From: Burkholderiales bacterium
GTDB lineage: Bacteria > Pseudomonadota > Gammaproteobacteria > Burkholderiales > SG8-39
Reading direction: 5' to 3'
NCBI GenBank assembly: GCA_027493935.1
Contig: JAOSJV010000011.1
Coordinates: 62,001 to 126,000, forward strand
Length of the DNA: 64,000 nucleotides
The notes under the pieces were generated by a model that did not search any database, was not told the DNA's origin, and saw only the letters and a list, made by a program, of their open reading frames with translations. The position numbers and the translations under genes are program-made. Below, one piece after another: positions 8,973 to 18,364 of the stretch. The stretch's first letter is position 1. Each line of letters begins with the position of its first letter.

Positions 8973-9338
8973 TCACTTCCGGCAGGGAAACGCTTCGGCA
9001 GCGAAGCGGAACAGGGTGTCGATCGCGCCGCTCTTCATGAACTGCGGGCGGGCGTTAGCCCACGCGACGAAATCGCCGGCGACCTTCGAGCGCGTCGGCG
9101 CCGGATCGGGTACGCAGACGAAGCGGTCGGCCTCCGCCGTGGACGCCGCGTAATAGTTGTAGGCCCCGGCGAGCACGCCGTGGCAGAACGCGGTCGCGGT
9201 CGCGTGGTCGGGCGCCGACGAAGGCGTCGAACAGATATAGACCAGGTCGGCCGCGTTCCGGATCCGATAGGCGTCGGGATCGGCCGCGTGCACCGACGCC
9301 GCCAGGGGCAGCGCGGCGAGAAGAAACAGCGATCGCAT
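8973..9338 (-). CDS. Rap1a/Tai-like secreted small protein
   Basis: Secreted protein of 121 aa, start ATG 9338 (an upstream in-frame extension to 9380 lacks a signal peptide context). The signal MRSLFLLAALPLAASVHA is followed by a four-cysteine core: ADLVYICSTP, TAFCHGVLAGAYNYY, RFVCVPD and EAFPCRK. This spacing fits the Rap1a/Tai family, known from type VI secretion immunity proteins but widespread as general periplasmic proteins. No T6SS effector lies next to it, so an immunity role is not supported by context. A GAGGAG motif precedes the start. Confidence 0.72.
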   Translation of the reverse strand: MRSLFLLAALPLAASVHAADPDAYRIRNAADLVYICSTPSSAPDHATATAFCHGVLAGAYNYYAASTAEADRFVCVPDPAPTRSKVAGDFVAWANARPQFMKSGAIDTLFRFAAEAFPCRK

Positions 9339-9480
9339 GCAGGAGTGCTCCTCGGGTTTGCACGTTCGGGCGAGTCGCATTCTACGCGCTGCCGGGCAGC
9401 ACGAGTCGACCTCGATCGAGATCCTTCACTGATAGACTTGCCCCCCGCGCCCGTGCGGCGATCAGATCGGGCTTTCGCCG

Positions 9481-11079
9481 ATGCTCAAGCCTATCGAGGT
9501 TCTGTCGCTGTACCCCGACCACGACGGCACGCTCTGCGGCAGCCTCGACAGCCGCGTCGCCGTGGCGCCCGACCGCGAGTTCCTGGTCTTCAAGGGCGGC
9601 GCGGCGACGTATCACGAGGTCTCCCGCCAGGTCGAGCGTGCCGCCGCCATGCTCGCTGCGCGCGGCGTGGGCCCGGGCGACCGCGTCGGCGTGATGTCGC
9701 TCAACCATCCGTCCACCGTGGCGCTGTTCTTCGCACTCGCGCGGATCGGCGCGATCCTGGTCCCGCTCAACCCTGACTACGGCGTGGAGGAGGCGGGCTA
9801 TGTGCTCTCGCACGCCGAGATATGCGGCGTGCTCGCCTCGCCCGAGACGATCGACACCGTGCGCGCGGGCTGCGCCCGGCTCGCGCGCGCGCCCTGGTAC
9901 ATGCTGAACGCGCCCGGGCCGGGCGGGCTTCCGCTGTTCGCCGATGCACTCTCGGGCGCGCCGGTGGAAGCGCCGCCGACCGCCGGCGCCGCCGACGCGA
10001 CCTGCGTGCTGATCTACACCTCGGGCACGACCGGATGTCCGAAGGGCGTCATGCATCGCCAGCGAAGCGTCGTGCTCGCGGGCGAGGGCTTCGTCGAGCG
10101 CATGCACCTGCAGCCCAACGACCGGATGCTGTGCATCCTGCCGATGTTCCACATCAACGCGCTCTTCTACTCGCTCGCCGGCGCGCTCGCGGCAGGCGCT
10201 ACGCTCATCCTCGAGCCGAGGTTTTCGGCGTCGGCTTTCTGGAGGACCGTGGCCGAGACGCGCGCGACGCAAGCGAACACGCTCGCCGCGATCTCGAGCA
10301 TCCTGATCCGGCGTCCGCGCGAGGAGTTGGTAACCGGCCACGGCCTGCGCAAGATCTACGGCGCGCCGCTCACCGAGGAGCACTACCGCGTCTTCCGTGA
10401 GGAGTTCGGCGTGCCGCATCTGATCGAGGGCTACGGCATGTCGGAGATCCCGGGCGTCCTCAACATACCGTTCGAGGGCCCGCACAAGCCGGGCAGCATG
10501 GGCCGCCCGAGCCGCCATCCGGACCACGCGATGGCGTTCGCCGAGATGAAGGTCGTCGACGATGCGGGCAACGCGCTGCCGGACGGCGAGACCGGCGAGC
10601 TCGTCGTGAGGACCCCGATCGTGATGCAGGGCTACTTCCGCGATCCCGAGCAGACCGCAGCGGCGTTCCGCGACGGCTGGTTCCTGACCGGCGATCTCGG
10701 GTGGCGCGACCGCGACGGCTACTTCCGGTTCGTCGCGCGCAAGAAGGACGTCATCCGTAAGCGCGGCGAGAACATCGCGGGCGCGGAGCTCGACCGCGTG
10801 ATCGGGAGCCATCCGGCGGTGCTCGAGGCGGCCGCGATCCCGGTACCCGCCGAGCTCGGCGAGGATGACGTCCTGGTCGCGATCGTGCGGCGGCCGGACG
10901 CGGCGCTCGAAGCCAGGGAGGTCGCCGAGTGGTGCCGCGCACGCCTCGCGCCGATCAAGGTGCCGCGCTACGTCGTCTTCGTCGAGACGCTGCCGCACAC
11001 ACCGACGCATCGCGTCGCGAAGTTCAAGCTGCGGGCCGATGCGTCGCTCAAGGCGCGGGCGGTGGATCTGGCGCGCTGA
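9481..11079 (+). CDS. AMP-dependent acyl-CoA synthetase (CaiC-like)
   Basis: ANL-superfamily ligase of 532 aa that activates a carboxylate through an acyl-adenylate and transfers it to CoA. Motifs in order: YTSGTTGCPKG (P-loop, about residue 178), the GYGMSE adenine-binding segment, FLTGDLGWRDRDGYF, the hinge KDVIRKRGENIAGAELD, and the C-terminal catalytic Lys in HRVAKFKLR. KRGENI instead of SGGENI is typical of crotonobetaine/carnitine-CoA ligase-like members. ATG 9481 is the natural start. It stands alone between envelope genes and a convergent rhodanese, so the substrate is unknown. Confidence 0.88.
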   Translation: MLKPIEVLSLYPDHDGTLCGSLDSRVAVAPDREFLVFKGGAATYHEVSRQVERAAAMLAARGVGPGDRVGVMSLNHPSTVALFFALARIGAILVPLNPDYGVEEAGYVLSHAEICGVLASPETIDTVRAGCARLARAPWYMLNAPGPGGLPLFADALSGAPVEAPPTAGAADATCVLIYTSGTTGCPKGVMHRQRSVVLAGEGFVERMHLQPNDRMLCILPMFHINALFYSLAGALAAGATLILEPRFSASAFWRTVAETRATQANTLAAISSILIRRPREELVTGHGLRKIYGAPLTEEHYRVFREEFGVPHLIEGYGMSEIPGVLNIPFEGPHKPGSMGRPSRHPDHAMAFAEMKVVDDAGNALPDGETGELVVRTPIVMQGYFRDPEQTAAAFRDGWFLTGDLGWRDRDGYFRFVARKKDVIRKRGENIAGAELDRVIGSHPAVLEAAAIPVPAELGEDDVLVAIVRRPDAALEAREVAEWCRARLAPIKVPRYVVFVETLPHTPTHRVAKFKLRADASLKARAVDLAR

Positions 11080-11100
11080 GCGCAGCCCCGTCCACTGCCA

Positions 11101-11186
11101 CCCCTCCTCCCCGAAGGAGGGGACCCGCGCCTGCGGCGCCACCACCCCGGCCGCTGACGCGGCCACCCCTCCTCGGGAAGGAGGGG
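11101..11186. repeat. Pair of GC-rich palindromes (CCCCTCC...GGAGGGG), terminator-like
   Basis: Two hairpins lie between convergent genes. CCCCTCC/GGAGGGG at 11101-11122 and CCCCTCCT/AGGAGGGG at 11166-11186 are separated by a GC-rich spacer containing GCGCCTGCGGCGCC. A related CCCTCCTT/AAGGAGGG palindrome sits at 32856-32874. The position after two converging stop codons suits bidirectional termination, but there is no U-tract, and the recurrence suggests a dispersed intergenic palindromic repeat. Confidence 0.75.
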
Positions 11187-11213
11187 ATGGACGCTGGGTC
11201 GCTCGAAGCCCGG

Positions 11214-12053
11214 CTACCGTTCCACCGGAAAGCCGACGATGCTGCCCCACTCAGTCCAAGAGCCGTCGTAGAGCTTGACGTTCCCGCGGCCGAGGAGGCG
11301 CGTCAGCGCGAGCCACGTGAGGGACGCCCGATGGCTCAGGCGGCAATAGACGACGACCTCCTCGGGCGCATTCCGCGAGATCCCCGCGCGCTTGAAGACG
11401 CGCTCGAGCTCCGCCCGAGGCCTGTAGCTGTCGTCGTCGTTCAGCAGGCTCCGGAAGTACAGATGCGCCGCGCCGGGGATGCGACCGGCGCGCTCGGCGC
11501 CGTGGTCGAACTTGCCGAGCTCCATCACGCGCTCGCCGGCGTACTCCTCCGGCGAGCGCACGTCGAGCAGGAGCCGTCCGGGCTTGCCGAGCCCGGCGCG
11601 CACCGCGTCGCGCCCGATGCGCATGCTCGCGTCGCCCGGCTGCGGCGGGTGCTCGACCGGCGGGTGACGCGGGATGTCGCGCGTGAGCGGACGTCCTTCG
11701 CGCTCCCACTTCTTGCGGCTGCCGTCGAGCACCGCAAGGTCGCGGCGCCCGGCCATCGTGAACGACCAGAACGCGTAGGTCGCGTATTGCACGACGTCGC
11801 TGTAGAGCACTAGCGTGTGCTCGGGCCCGATGCCCGCTGCGCCGAGCCGGCGCGCGAGCTTCTCGGGCGAGACGAACTCACGGTCGGTGTCGTGCCAGCA
11901 GATGTCCTTCCAGTAGAACCACACCGCGCCCGGGACGTGGCCCGCGCGGTAGATATCGGGCTCGAGCGTGGAGGAGATCTCGACGATGCGCACGCGCGGA
12001 TCATCGAGGTGCGCCTCGAGCCACTCGGTGTTGACGATCGGCGATTCGGTCAC
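11214..12053 (-). CDS. Two-domain sulfurtransferase (rhodanese family)
   Basis: Tandem rhodanese of 279 aa. The N-terminal domain is catalytically silent (VLYSDVVQYATYAFW, Asp where the Cys would be). The C-terminal domain has the active loop VVYCRLSHRAS with the sulfur-accepting Cys, in a CRLSHR rather than a CRxGxR setting. LLDVRSPEEYAGE marks the second-domain entry. Start GTG 12053 (VTESPIVNTEWL) matches the usual beginning VSTEWL of the family. The enzyme would move sulfane sulfur from thiosulfate or mercaptopyruvate to a thiophilic acceptor; which donor is used cannot be told. Monocistronic, convergent with the CoA ligase. Confidence 0.88.
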   Translation of the reverse strand: MTESPIVNTEWLEAHLDDPRVRIVEISSTLEPDIYRAGHVPGAVWFYWKDICWHDTDREFVSPEKLARRLGAAGIGPEHTLVLYSDVVQYATYAFWSFTMAGRRDLAVLDGSRKKWEREGRPLTRDIPRHPPVEHPPQPGDASMRIGRDAVRAGLGKPGRLLLDVRSPEEYAGERVMELGKFDHGAERAGRIPGAAHLYFRSLLNDDDSYRPRAELERVFKRAGISRNAPEEVVVYCRLSHRASLTWLALTRLLGRGNVKLYDGSWTEWGSIVGFPVER

Positions 12054-12491
12054 GGCTTGCGGTGAAGGATTTCGGCGCCCACCGGCCGGCGTCTCGCGCC
12101 GCCCGCCGCGCACGTGCCGCCGTCGGTCGATGGCTGCGTTGCGGCGAGCGTGCGTCGTTGCCGATCGGCGATGTACATCCTTGCCCCCTCGTGATGCGGC
12201 GCGAAGCGGCCGCGCACTCGTCGGCGATTCTAACGCACCCACGTGGCCGCCTCCGCTCCGAACCATTGGCAACCTTCCGTCCCGTGCGCGCGCTCGAACC
12301 GGTCTCCGGATCTCGGCGGCGATCATGAACGAAGGGCTCAGCGACGGCGGGGTCGGCAGACAAGAATTCCACCCGTTCCCGGAGCCCTTTTTCGTACGAT
12401 TCCTCGCGCTTGAAGAAGCCGCTTGAAGAAGCATTGGCACGATCTTGATAAGGGATCTAGACTGCCGGCGTCGAAGCGAAGGAGATGCGCG
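12054..12491. other. Intergenic region, 438 bases, no gene seen
   Basis: This stretch lies between divergent genes (rhodanese leftward, SnoaL-like gene rightward) and probably holds both promoters. The only structure recognised is a perfect 13-base tandem duplication at 12407-12432, just before the right-hand gene. Apparent ORFs here are low-complexity Arg-rich frames and are not credible. Confidence 0.6.
12407..12432 (+). repeat. Perfect 13-bp tandem duplication upstream of the SnoaL-like gene
   Basis: The unit CGCTTGAAGAAGC occurs twice back to back. Each copy contains TTGAAG, close to a -35 hexamer, and the second copy is about 60 bases ahead of the GTG start. It may be a promoter duplication or an activator site; only the repeat itself is certain. 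Confidence 0.85.
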
Positions 12492-13109
12492 GTGAAGAAC
12501 GATCTGACCGCCGACAAGCTCGCGATCCGCGAGACGGTCGAGAACTGGGCGCTGTGGCGCGACGCGGGCGACTGGGAGCGCTTCCGCACGGTATGGCACC
12601 CGGACGGGTGGATGACCGCGACTTGGTTCCAGGGCTCGGCCGACGAGTTCATCGCGGTGAGCCGCGCGGGCTTCGAGAAGGGCGTCTCCATCCTGCACTT
12701 CCTCGGCGGCTTCACCTGCGACATCGCGGGCACGCGGGCGATCTCGCAGACCAAGATGACGATCAACCAGCGCGCGCCGGTCGAGGGCGTGCTGTGCGAC
12801 GTGGTCTGCACCGGCCGCTTCTACGATTTCTTCGACAAGCGCGACGGCCGCTGGGGCATCGTGCGTCGCCAGCCGATTTACGAGAAGGACCGGCTCGATC
12901 CGGTCGACCCGGGCGCCGCACCGCGGCTGGACGCGGCGCGCCTCGCGCGTTTCCCCGAGGGCTACCGCCATCTCGCGTACCTGCAGTCGACGAACGGATT
13001 CGCGGTCAAGGACGGGCTGCCCGGACTGCGCGGGCCCGCGGTCGAGAGGCTCTACGCCGAAGGGCGCGGATGGCTCGAAGGGACGGCGAAGCCCGGCGTG
13101 CCGCTCTGA
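12492..13109 (+). CDS. SnoaL-like/NTF2-fold protein
   Basis: Protein of 205 aa with an NTF2-like start: LAIRETVENWALWRDAGDWERFRTVWHPDGWM, as found in SnoaL-like polyketide-cyclase or dehydratase families. It continues with ADEFIAVSRAGFEKG and TGRFYDFFDKRDGRWGIVRRQPIYEKDRLDPV. Conserved His (HPDGW) and Asp residues line the expected cone-shaped pocket. GTG 12492 follows AAGGAGA at about 12479. The C-terminus (GLPGLRGPAVERLYAEGRGWLEG) is longer than in minimal NTF2 domains. Members handle diverse aromatic or ketide substrates; the reaction is unknown. Confidence 0.75.
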   Translation: MKNDLTADKLAIRETVENWALWRDAGDWERFRTVWHPDGWMTATWFQGSADEFIAVSRAGFEKGVSILHFLGGFTCDIAGTRAISQTKMTINQRAPVEGVLCDVVCTGRFYDFFDKRDGRWGIVRRQPIYEKDRLDPVDPGAAPRLDAARLARFPEGYRHLAYLQSTNGFAVKDGLPGLRGPAVERLYAEGRGWLEGTAKPGVPL

Positions 13110-13393
13110 GGCGAACGTCCAACCCGCCACGGGAATGACGAACGCCTCTTGCGTTCGGGCTGCCCCGCATCCCTCGTCGCGGATTACCCGCACCGCGCCG
13201 GCGCGGCAGGCGCGGTTGCGCACGATCTCGGCGCATGGCGCCTGCGCCTCGACCGCGCGCGCGGTCGAGGCCGCGACCGGCGCGGGCGAGGGCGGCTCTC
13301 CTTTCGGGCCGGCGCACGACGCGCAACGGCTAGCGCTTCGCGCTGGTTGCCGCACGCCGTCGTAACCGGGAGAATCGGCGCGACCAGGATATC

Positions 13394-15401
13394 GTGGTGG
13401 CTTTCGTCTTCTCGCGCCGTCTCGCCGCGCTCGGCCTCGCCGCCGGGCTCGCGGTCGCCACCGCGGTCGCGCAGACACGCTCGGTCACGCTCGCGGTCGG
13501 CGACCTCTCGGGGCCGGGCTTCTCGGCGCGGTCGCTGCGCGTCGAGCTCGCGGGCGACGACCTCTCGCGCGCGCGACGCTCACGATCGGCGCGCTCACCG
13601 CGTTCGACCGGACCTGGCGCAACCTTGCAGTGAACTGCAGCGCGTTCCGCCTCGCGCACCCGATCCTCGCCTGCGAGGCCGGTCAGATCGAACAGCCGTT
13701 CGCAGCGCCGGTCGCGTTCCGCATCGACGTTTCGACCGGCGCAGGCAGCATCACTGTCACACCGGCTGCCGGCGAGCGCTGGCATGCGGTGCTCGAGCCG
13801 CCGCGCGCCGGCGCTACCGCGCGCACCGCGACGCTCGCATTCGAGGGCGCACGGGTCGCGCGCGTGCGCGCGCTCGCCCCGCTTCCGGTCGAGATCTCCG
13901 CCGGCACCGCGGCCGGCGCCGCGCGCGCGACGCTCGCGGGCGGGAGCGTACAGGCGCAAGGCGAGATCATCCTCAGAGGCGTTGCGTTCTCGGACGCAAG
14001 CGGCCTGCACGCGGCCGATGCCGTCGGCGGGCGCATCGCGTTCAGCGCAACCGCACAAGATGGCGCGTGGCGCTGGGCCGCGGACGCGACCTGGTCCGAC
14101 GGCGAGGTCTACTGGGCGCCGGTCTACACCAAGGCGGGCTTCCACCTGGCCGCCGACGGCACGCTGCGCGACGGGCGCCTCGACGTCGTGCAGGCGACCC
14201 TCGCCGTTCCGGGCGTCGGGGAGGTGCGTGCGAGCGGCGCGATCGACCTCGCCGAGCGCGCAGTCACGCATGCGCGCGTCGAAACCGGCGAGCTGACGGT
14301 GCCGCCGCTCTACGAGCGATTCGTGAAACCGCTCGCCGCCGGCACCGTGCTCGGCGAGCTGCGCACCGACGGGCGCGTGCGGGCCGGCCTCACGATGAGC
14401 GCGGGGCGGCTCACCGAGGCGTCCCTCGAAGTCGACGATCTTTCCATGGAGGACCAACGCGGCCGCTTCGCGCTCTTCGGCGTGTACGCCAGCTTTCCGT
14501 GGCGGGCGGGCGGACGCACGGCGGGCCGCATCGGCATGTCCGGCGCCGAGGTGCAGCGGCTCCGCTCGGCGCGGTCGGCGCCGCGCTCGACATCGGGTCC
14601 GCGGACGTGCGCGCCGACGACTTTCACATCCCGGTGCTCTCGGGGCTCCTCTCGCTGCACGACCTGCGGGTGCGGCGGGGCGAAGCGGGGCTTGCCTGGG
14701 AGGTGCATGGCGCGCTCTCGCCGGTGCCGCTGCCCGAGCTTCTGGCCCACTTCGGCCTGCCCTCGATGCAGGGGTCGATCGCGGGCGAGATCCCGCGGAT
14801 GCGCTACGCAGAGTCAACCCTCGCGGTCGACGGCGCGTTGACCATCGAGGTGTTCGACGGAACCGTGACCATGACCGGCCTCCAGGTGCAGAGCCCGCTC
14901 GGCCTCGCCCCGCGGCTGCGCGCGAACCTCGAGGCGCGGCGGCTGGATCTCGATCTCGTCACGCGCACGTTCCCGTTCGGCAGCATGACCGGTCGCATCG
15001 ACGTCGAGATCGGCGATCTCGAGCTCTCGAACTGGCGGCCGGTGCGCTTCGACGCGCGCATCGCCTCGAGCCCGGGCGACTATCCGAGGCGCATCAGCCA
15101 GAAGGCGGTGGAGAGCATCACCGCACTCGGCGGCGGCGGCGCATCGGCGGCGATCCAGCGCACGGTGCTGCGCTTCTTCGAGACCTTCGGCTACTCGAAG
15201 CTCGGCATCACCTGCCGACTCGAGAACGGCGTGTGCCGCATGGGCGGCATCGAGGACCGGCCGCAGGGCTACGTGATCGTGGCCGGCGGCGGCGTCCCGG
15301 CGATCAACGTGCTCGGCTACAATCGCAACGTCGGGTGGGAGGAGCTCGTCACGCGGCTCCGGCGCGTGCTCGATGCCAACGTCTCGCCCACCATCCAGTG
15401 A
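13394..15401 (+). CDS. ydbH: YdbH-like AsmA-superfamily envelope protein (two frameshifts)
   Basis: Large exported protein. It begins with a membrane anchor or signal (FVFSRRLAALGLAAGLAVATAVA) and continues with long beta-rich repeats of the AsmA type (GELRTDGRVRAGLTMSAGRLTEASLEVDDLSME, LSGLLSLHDLRVRRGEAGL). It ends in the C-terminal block YSKLGITCRLENGVCRMGG and PAINVLGYNRNVGWEELVTRL, typical of YdbH. The frame changes at about 13561-13575 (CGCG run) and at about 14561-14566; each needs one inserted (or two removed) bases. In E. coli YdbH, with TamB and YhdP, is one of three AsmA-like proteins supporting phospholipid transport to the outer membrane. Its partner genes follow here, as in the ydbH-ynbE-ydbL operon. 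Confidence 0.78.
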
Positions 15402-15718
15402 TCGGAGTGCCGGTGAACGCGTCCCAGCGCCACAGGATCGATCCAGCGTGCCACCGTGCGGGGCCGTCGTTCCCGCGCAGGCGGCGGTTCGACGGAGGTC
15501 TGACGGGGGCCTGTTTGCCCCGAACGGCCCCGCGCGCGCGGCCCTTCGCTGGCACGGCCGTGTTGGCGGGGTTCCTCCTCGTCCTCGCCGGCTGCGTGAC
15601 GATCAACATCTACTTCCCCGCCGCCGCCGCCGAGAAGGCGGCCGATCGGATCATCGACGAGGTGTGGCAGCTCGATCCCAAGCGCGGCGACGCGGGCGAG
15701 AGGCCGGCGTCGAACTGA
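15398..15718 (+). CDS. ynbE: YnbE-like lipoprotein (NIYFP type)
   Basis: Small lipoprotein between ydbH and ydbL. The hydrophobic segment VLAGFLLVLAGC ends in a lipobox, followed by VTINIYFPAAAAEKAADRIIDEVW, a stretch often seen in YnbE/DUF1318-associated lipoproteins. The frame opens at GTG 15398, overlapping the ydbH stop (GTGA), but this would put about 60 residues before the lipobox. TTG 15515, preceded by a G-rich ribosome-binding-like stretch, would give a standard signal peptide and is a good alternative start. In E. coli YnbE is the outer-membrane partner that docks with YdbH. Confidence 0.7.
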   Translation: MIGVPVNASQRHRIDPACHRAGPSFPRRRRFDGGLTGACLPRTAPRARPFAGTAVLAGFLLVLAGCVTINIYFPAAAAEKAADRIIDEVWQLDPKRGDAGERPASN

Positions 15719-15738
15719 GCACTCGCGAGGCCCGGCCC

Positions 15739-16167
15739 ATGCGCGCACGACAGCACCCGATCGTATCGATCGCCTTCGTTTTGCTCGCCGCGCTGTTCGC
15801 CGGCGCCGCAGCGGCGCAGGCCAACCTCGACATCGACACGCCGGCGATCCGCGCGCTCACCTCGAGCATGCAGAGCCGCCACGCGCAGCTCCAGCCCTAC
15901 TACGCAAGCGGCGCGGTCGGCTTCACGCGCGACGGCCTGGTCGCGCTGCGCAACGCCTCCGCCGTGCCGCTGCCCCAGCGCGCGCAGGCGAACGCGCTCG
16001 TCGCCGCCGAGAACCAGGACCGCCTCGCGCTCTACCGCGAGATCGCGCGCGCGAACGGCCATCCCGAGTGGGAGGCCGACATCCGCGCCAAGTTCGCCGA
16101 GCGCTGGATCGCCAGGGCGAGTCGCGGCTGGTGGGTGCAGGACGCCGGGGGCTGGCGGCAGAAATAG
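15739..16167 (+). CDS. ydbL: YdbL family (DUF1318) periplasmic protein
   Basis: Periplasmic protein of 142 aa with a signal peptide (VSIAFVLLAALFAGAAAAQA). The DUF1318 core is visible: ALTSSMQSRHAQLQPYY, the conserved run NQDRLALYREIARANG, then FAERWIARASRGWWVQDAGGWRQK, where the closing Trp-Arg-Lys is characteristic. ATG 15739 is 20 bases after the lipoprotein stop, so it is part of the same operon. E. coli YdbL modulates the YdbH-YnbE bridge. The gene order here reproduces that operon in a betaproteobacterium. Confidence 0.85.
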   Translation: MRARQHPIVSIAFVLLAALFAGAAAAQANLDIDTPAIRALTSSMQSRHAQLQPYYASGAVGFTRDGLVALRNASAVPLPQRAQANALVAAENQDRLALYREIARANGHPEWEADIRAKFAERWIARASRGWWVQDAGGWRQK

Positions 16168-16392
16168 CGCGGAGTCGGCAGTGGGCACCGGGCAGCGGGC
16201 GAAGGCCACGCGCACGCACCGCTGCCACCGCTGTCCGCAGCCCGCTGGCCGCCGCCCGCTTTCCCTGCCCAGTAACAATCGCATTACAAAGCGTGCAATA
16301 GCCGAAATTCCCCGGCTACCCGCGGTTCGTAGCATGCCTCCCCGAACGGAGCGGCGGCCATCCCGGCCGGCCGCGTCCGCAACGGAGGCACC

Positions 16393-17683
16393 GTGGACCG
16401 CGCGACCCGAACCAACGCTGCAAGCATCCTCGCGATTGCCGTGCCGGCGGCACTGCTGCTCGCGATCGCGATGGGCTCGCGCGCGTCGTTCGGCCTGTTC
16501 ATCTCGCCGCTGAACACCGCGACCGGCCTCGGCATCGCCACGATCTCGTTCGCGGCGGCGCTCGCGCAGCTCGCGTGGGGGCGCGGCGCAGCCTGCGTGC
16601 GGCGCGCTCTCCGACCGGTATGGTCCCGCGCCGGTCATCGCGCTCGGCGGACTCCTGAGCGCGGTCGCGGGCGCGCTCATCCCCTTCGCGACGAGCGCGG
16701 GCGGGCTGTACGCCGCGCTGGCGGTCGCCGCGGCCGCCGGGGCGGCGCTCGGCGGCGCGCCGACGCTGCTCGCGGCGGTCGCCGCGCGCGTGCCCGCCGG
16801 ACGGCACGGCTTCGCGTCGGGCGTCATCAGCGCGGGAGGCCCGGCGGGCCAGCTCGTGCTCGCGCCCGCCGCGCAGGCGCTGACGCTCGCTGCGGGCTGG
16901 ACGAGCGCGATGATCGCACTGGCCGCGCTCTCGCTCGCCGCGCTGCCGCTGGCGCGCGCATTCCGGCGGCCGGCGCGCCCCACGCCGGTTGCGCCGCGCG
17001 CCAGCGCACCCCGCGCATCCTCGCCGCCTGCGGTGCGCGATGCGCTCGCCAACCCGAGCTATTGGCTGATCGGCGCAGCGTTCTTCGTGTGCGGGTTCCA
17101 CGTGACTTTCCTTCTCACGCACATGCCGGGCGTCATCGAGCGCTGCGGCCTGCCGGCGAGCCTCTCCGGCGCGTCGCTCGCGGTGATGGGTTTGTTCAAC
17201 GTCGTCGGCAGCATCGTTTCGGGGGCCCTGACCCAGCGCGTGCCGATGAGGCTCATGCTGGCTGCGCTGTACGGGCTGCGCGCGCTCGGCGTCGCCGCAT
17301 TCCTGCTCGCCCCGAAAACCGAGGCGGTGGTGCTCGGCTTCTCGGTGTGGATGGGGCTCACCTACATGGCGACGCTGCCACCGACCGCCGGGCTGATCGG
17401 CAAGCTGTTCGGCGCGCGCCACCTCGGACTGCTGCTCGGGCTCGTGTTCTTCGTCCATCAGCTCGGCGCGTTCGCCGGCGCGTGGCTCGGCGGCATCGCG
17501 CTCGAGGCGACCGGCAGCTTCGACGCGCTCTGGCAGGCGGACATCGCGCTCGCCGCGTGCGCCGCCCTGATCGCGCTCGCGATCCGCGAGCGCACGGGCG
17601 CGGCGCCGTCGGCGCGCGCGCGCGGGCGCGAGGGTGATCCGCTGCTCGCCGGCATTCTTGCGAATCGGGCGCAGCCGGGCACG
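16393..17683 (+). CDS. MFS transporter (frameshifted)
   Basis: Major facilitator permease with about 12 helices. It starts with AVPAALLLAIAMGSRASFGLFISPL, an N-terminus shared with monocarboxylate/oxalate-formate-type MFS carriers. A run of five G at 16577-16581 has one base in excess; removing it gives WGAAQPACGALSDRYGPAPVIALGG, restoring the loop-2 motif GxLSDRxG. The second half (FHVTFLLTHMPGVI, FFVHQLGAFAGAWLGG) is intact. The frame then continues without a stop into the GNAT domain. The normal end is probably near RERTGAAPSARA, about 17600-17640, where loss of one base in a CGCG run would meet TGA 17635. The boundary with the next gene is therefore uncertain. Confidence 0.75.
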
Positions 17684-18253
17684 ATGCGCCGCCTGCGCGA
17701 CGGCCGACGCGTGCGCGTTCGGCCGGCGGCCCCGCGCGACGCCGCGGCGATCCAGGCGTTCGTGCGCGGTCTGTCGGACGACACGCGCCGCAGCCGCTTC
17801 TTCGGTTCGCTTCGCGAGCTGCCCCCGGCGATGCTCGAGCGCATGACCGGAGCCGGCCAGGCGCGCGACGTCGTGCTGCTCGCGCTTGCCGGCCCGGCCG
17901 GGGAGGAGGCGGTCGTCGGGCTCGGACAGTACGCCGCGCAGCCCGACAGCCCCGCGTGCGAACTCGCCTTGGTCGTGGACGATGCGTGGCAAGGCAGCGG
18001 CCTCGGACGGATCCTGATCGAGCGTCTGTTCGAGGCTGCCCGGCGCGCCGGCTTCGGGCGGGTGGAGGGCGACGTACTTCCGGCCAACCGCTCGATGGTC
18101 GCGCTCGCGCGCGCGAGCGGCTTCGAGGTCGCGCACAATCCGGAAGACCCGACCCTGCTGCAGATCGTGCGCCGCCTGCCGGCGCGCACGCCCGCGGCGC
18201 TGCGGGAGTGGCTGCCCGCACCCGCCTACGGCATGCCCGCCGTGGCGCATTGA
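17684..18253 (+). CDS. GNAT-family N-acetyltransferase
   Basis: Acetyl-CoA-dependent acyltransferase of about 189 aa. RRVRVRPAAPRDAAAIQAFVRGL is strand 1 and helix 1. LALVVDDAWQGSGLGRILIERLFEAARRAGF contains motif A with the Q/G-x-G-L-G pyrophosphate loop. EGDVLPANRSMVALARASGF is motif B. It resembles the GNAT half of Pat-type protein acetyltransferases but has no NDP-forming ligase half. ATG 17684 is the assigned start. The same frame is open from the upstream MFS gene, so either a fusion or an indel that removed the MFS stop is possible. Confidence 0.78.
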   Translation: MRRLRDGRRVRVRPAAPRDAAAIQAFVRGLSDDTRRSRFFGSLRELPPAMLERMTGAGQARDVVLLALAGPAGEEAVVGLGQYAAQPDSPACELALVVDDAWQGSGLGRILIERLFEAARRAGFGRVEGDVLPANRSMVALARASGFEVAHNPEDPTLLQIVRRLPARTPAALREWLPAPAYGMPAVAH

Positions 18254-18364
18254 ACGGCGCACGCCCGCTCGCGCGGTCGGGGCGCGTCGCAGCGAAGCGC
18301 ACGCGGTTCGCCGGCGTGGCGCGGGGCCCGTGTCCCCCGCCGGATTCTGGCGGACAATCCCACC

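Noticed and set aside
8973..9338. T6SS immunity protein because of Rap1a/Tai similarity
   Set aside because: No T6SS or effector gene is near, and the fold is common among unrelated periplasmic proteins.
12434..12449. Sigma-54-like element TTGGCACGATCTTGA before the SnoaL-like gene
   Set aside because: The -24 TGGCAC fits, but the -12 part lacks GC and the spacing is one base short. Without an activator gene nearby it is too weak to list as a promoter.
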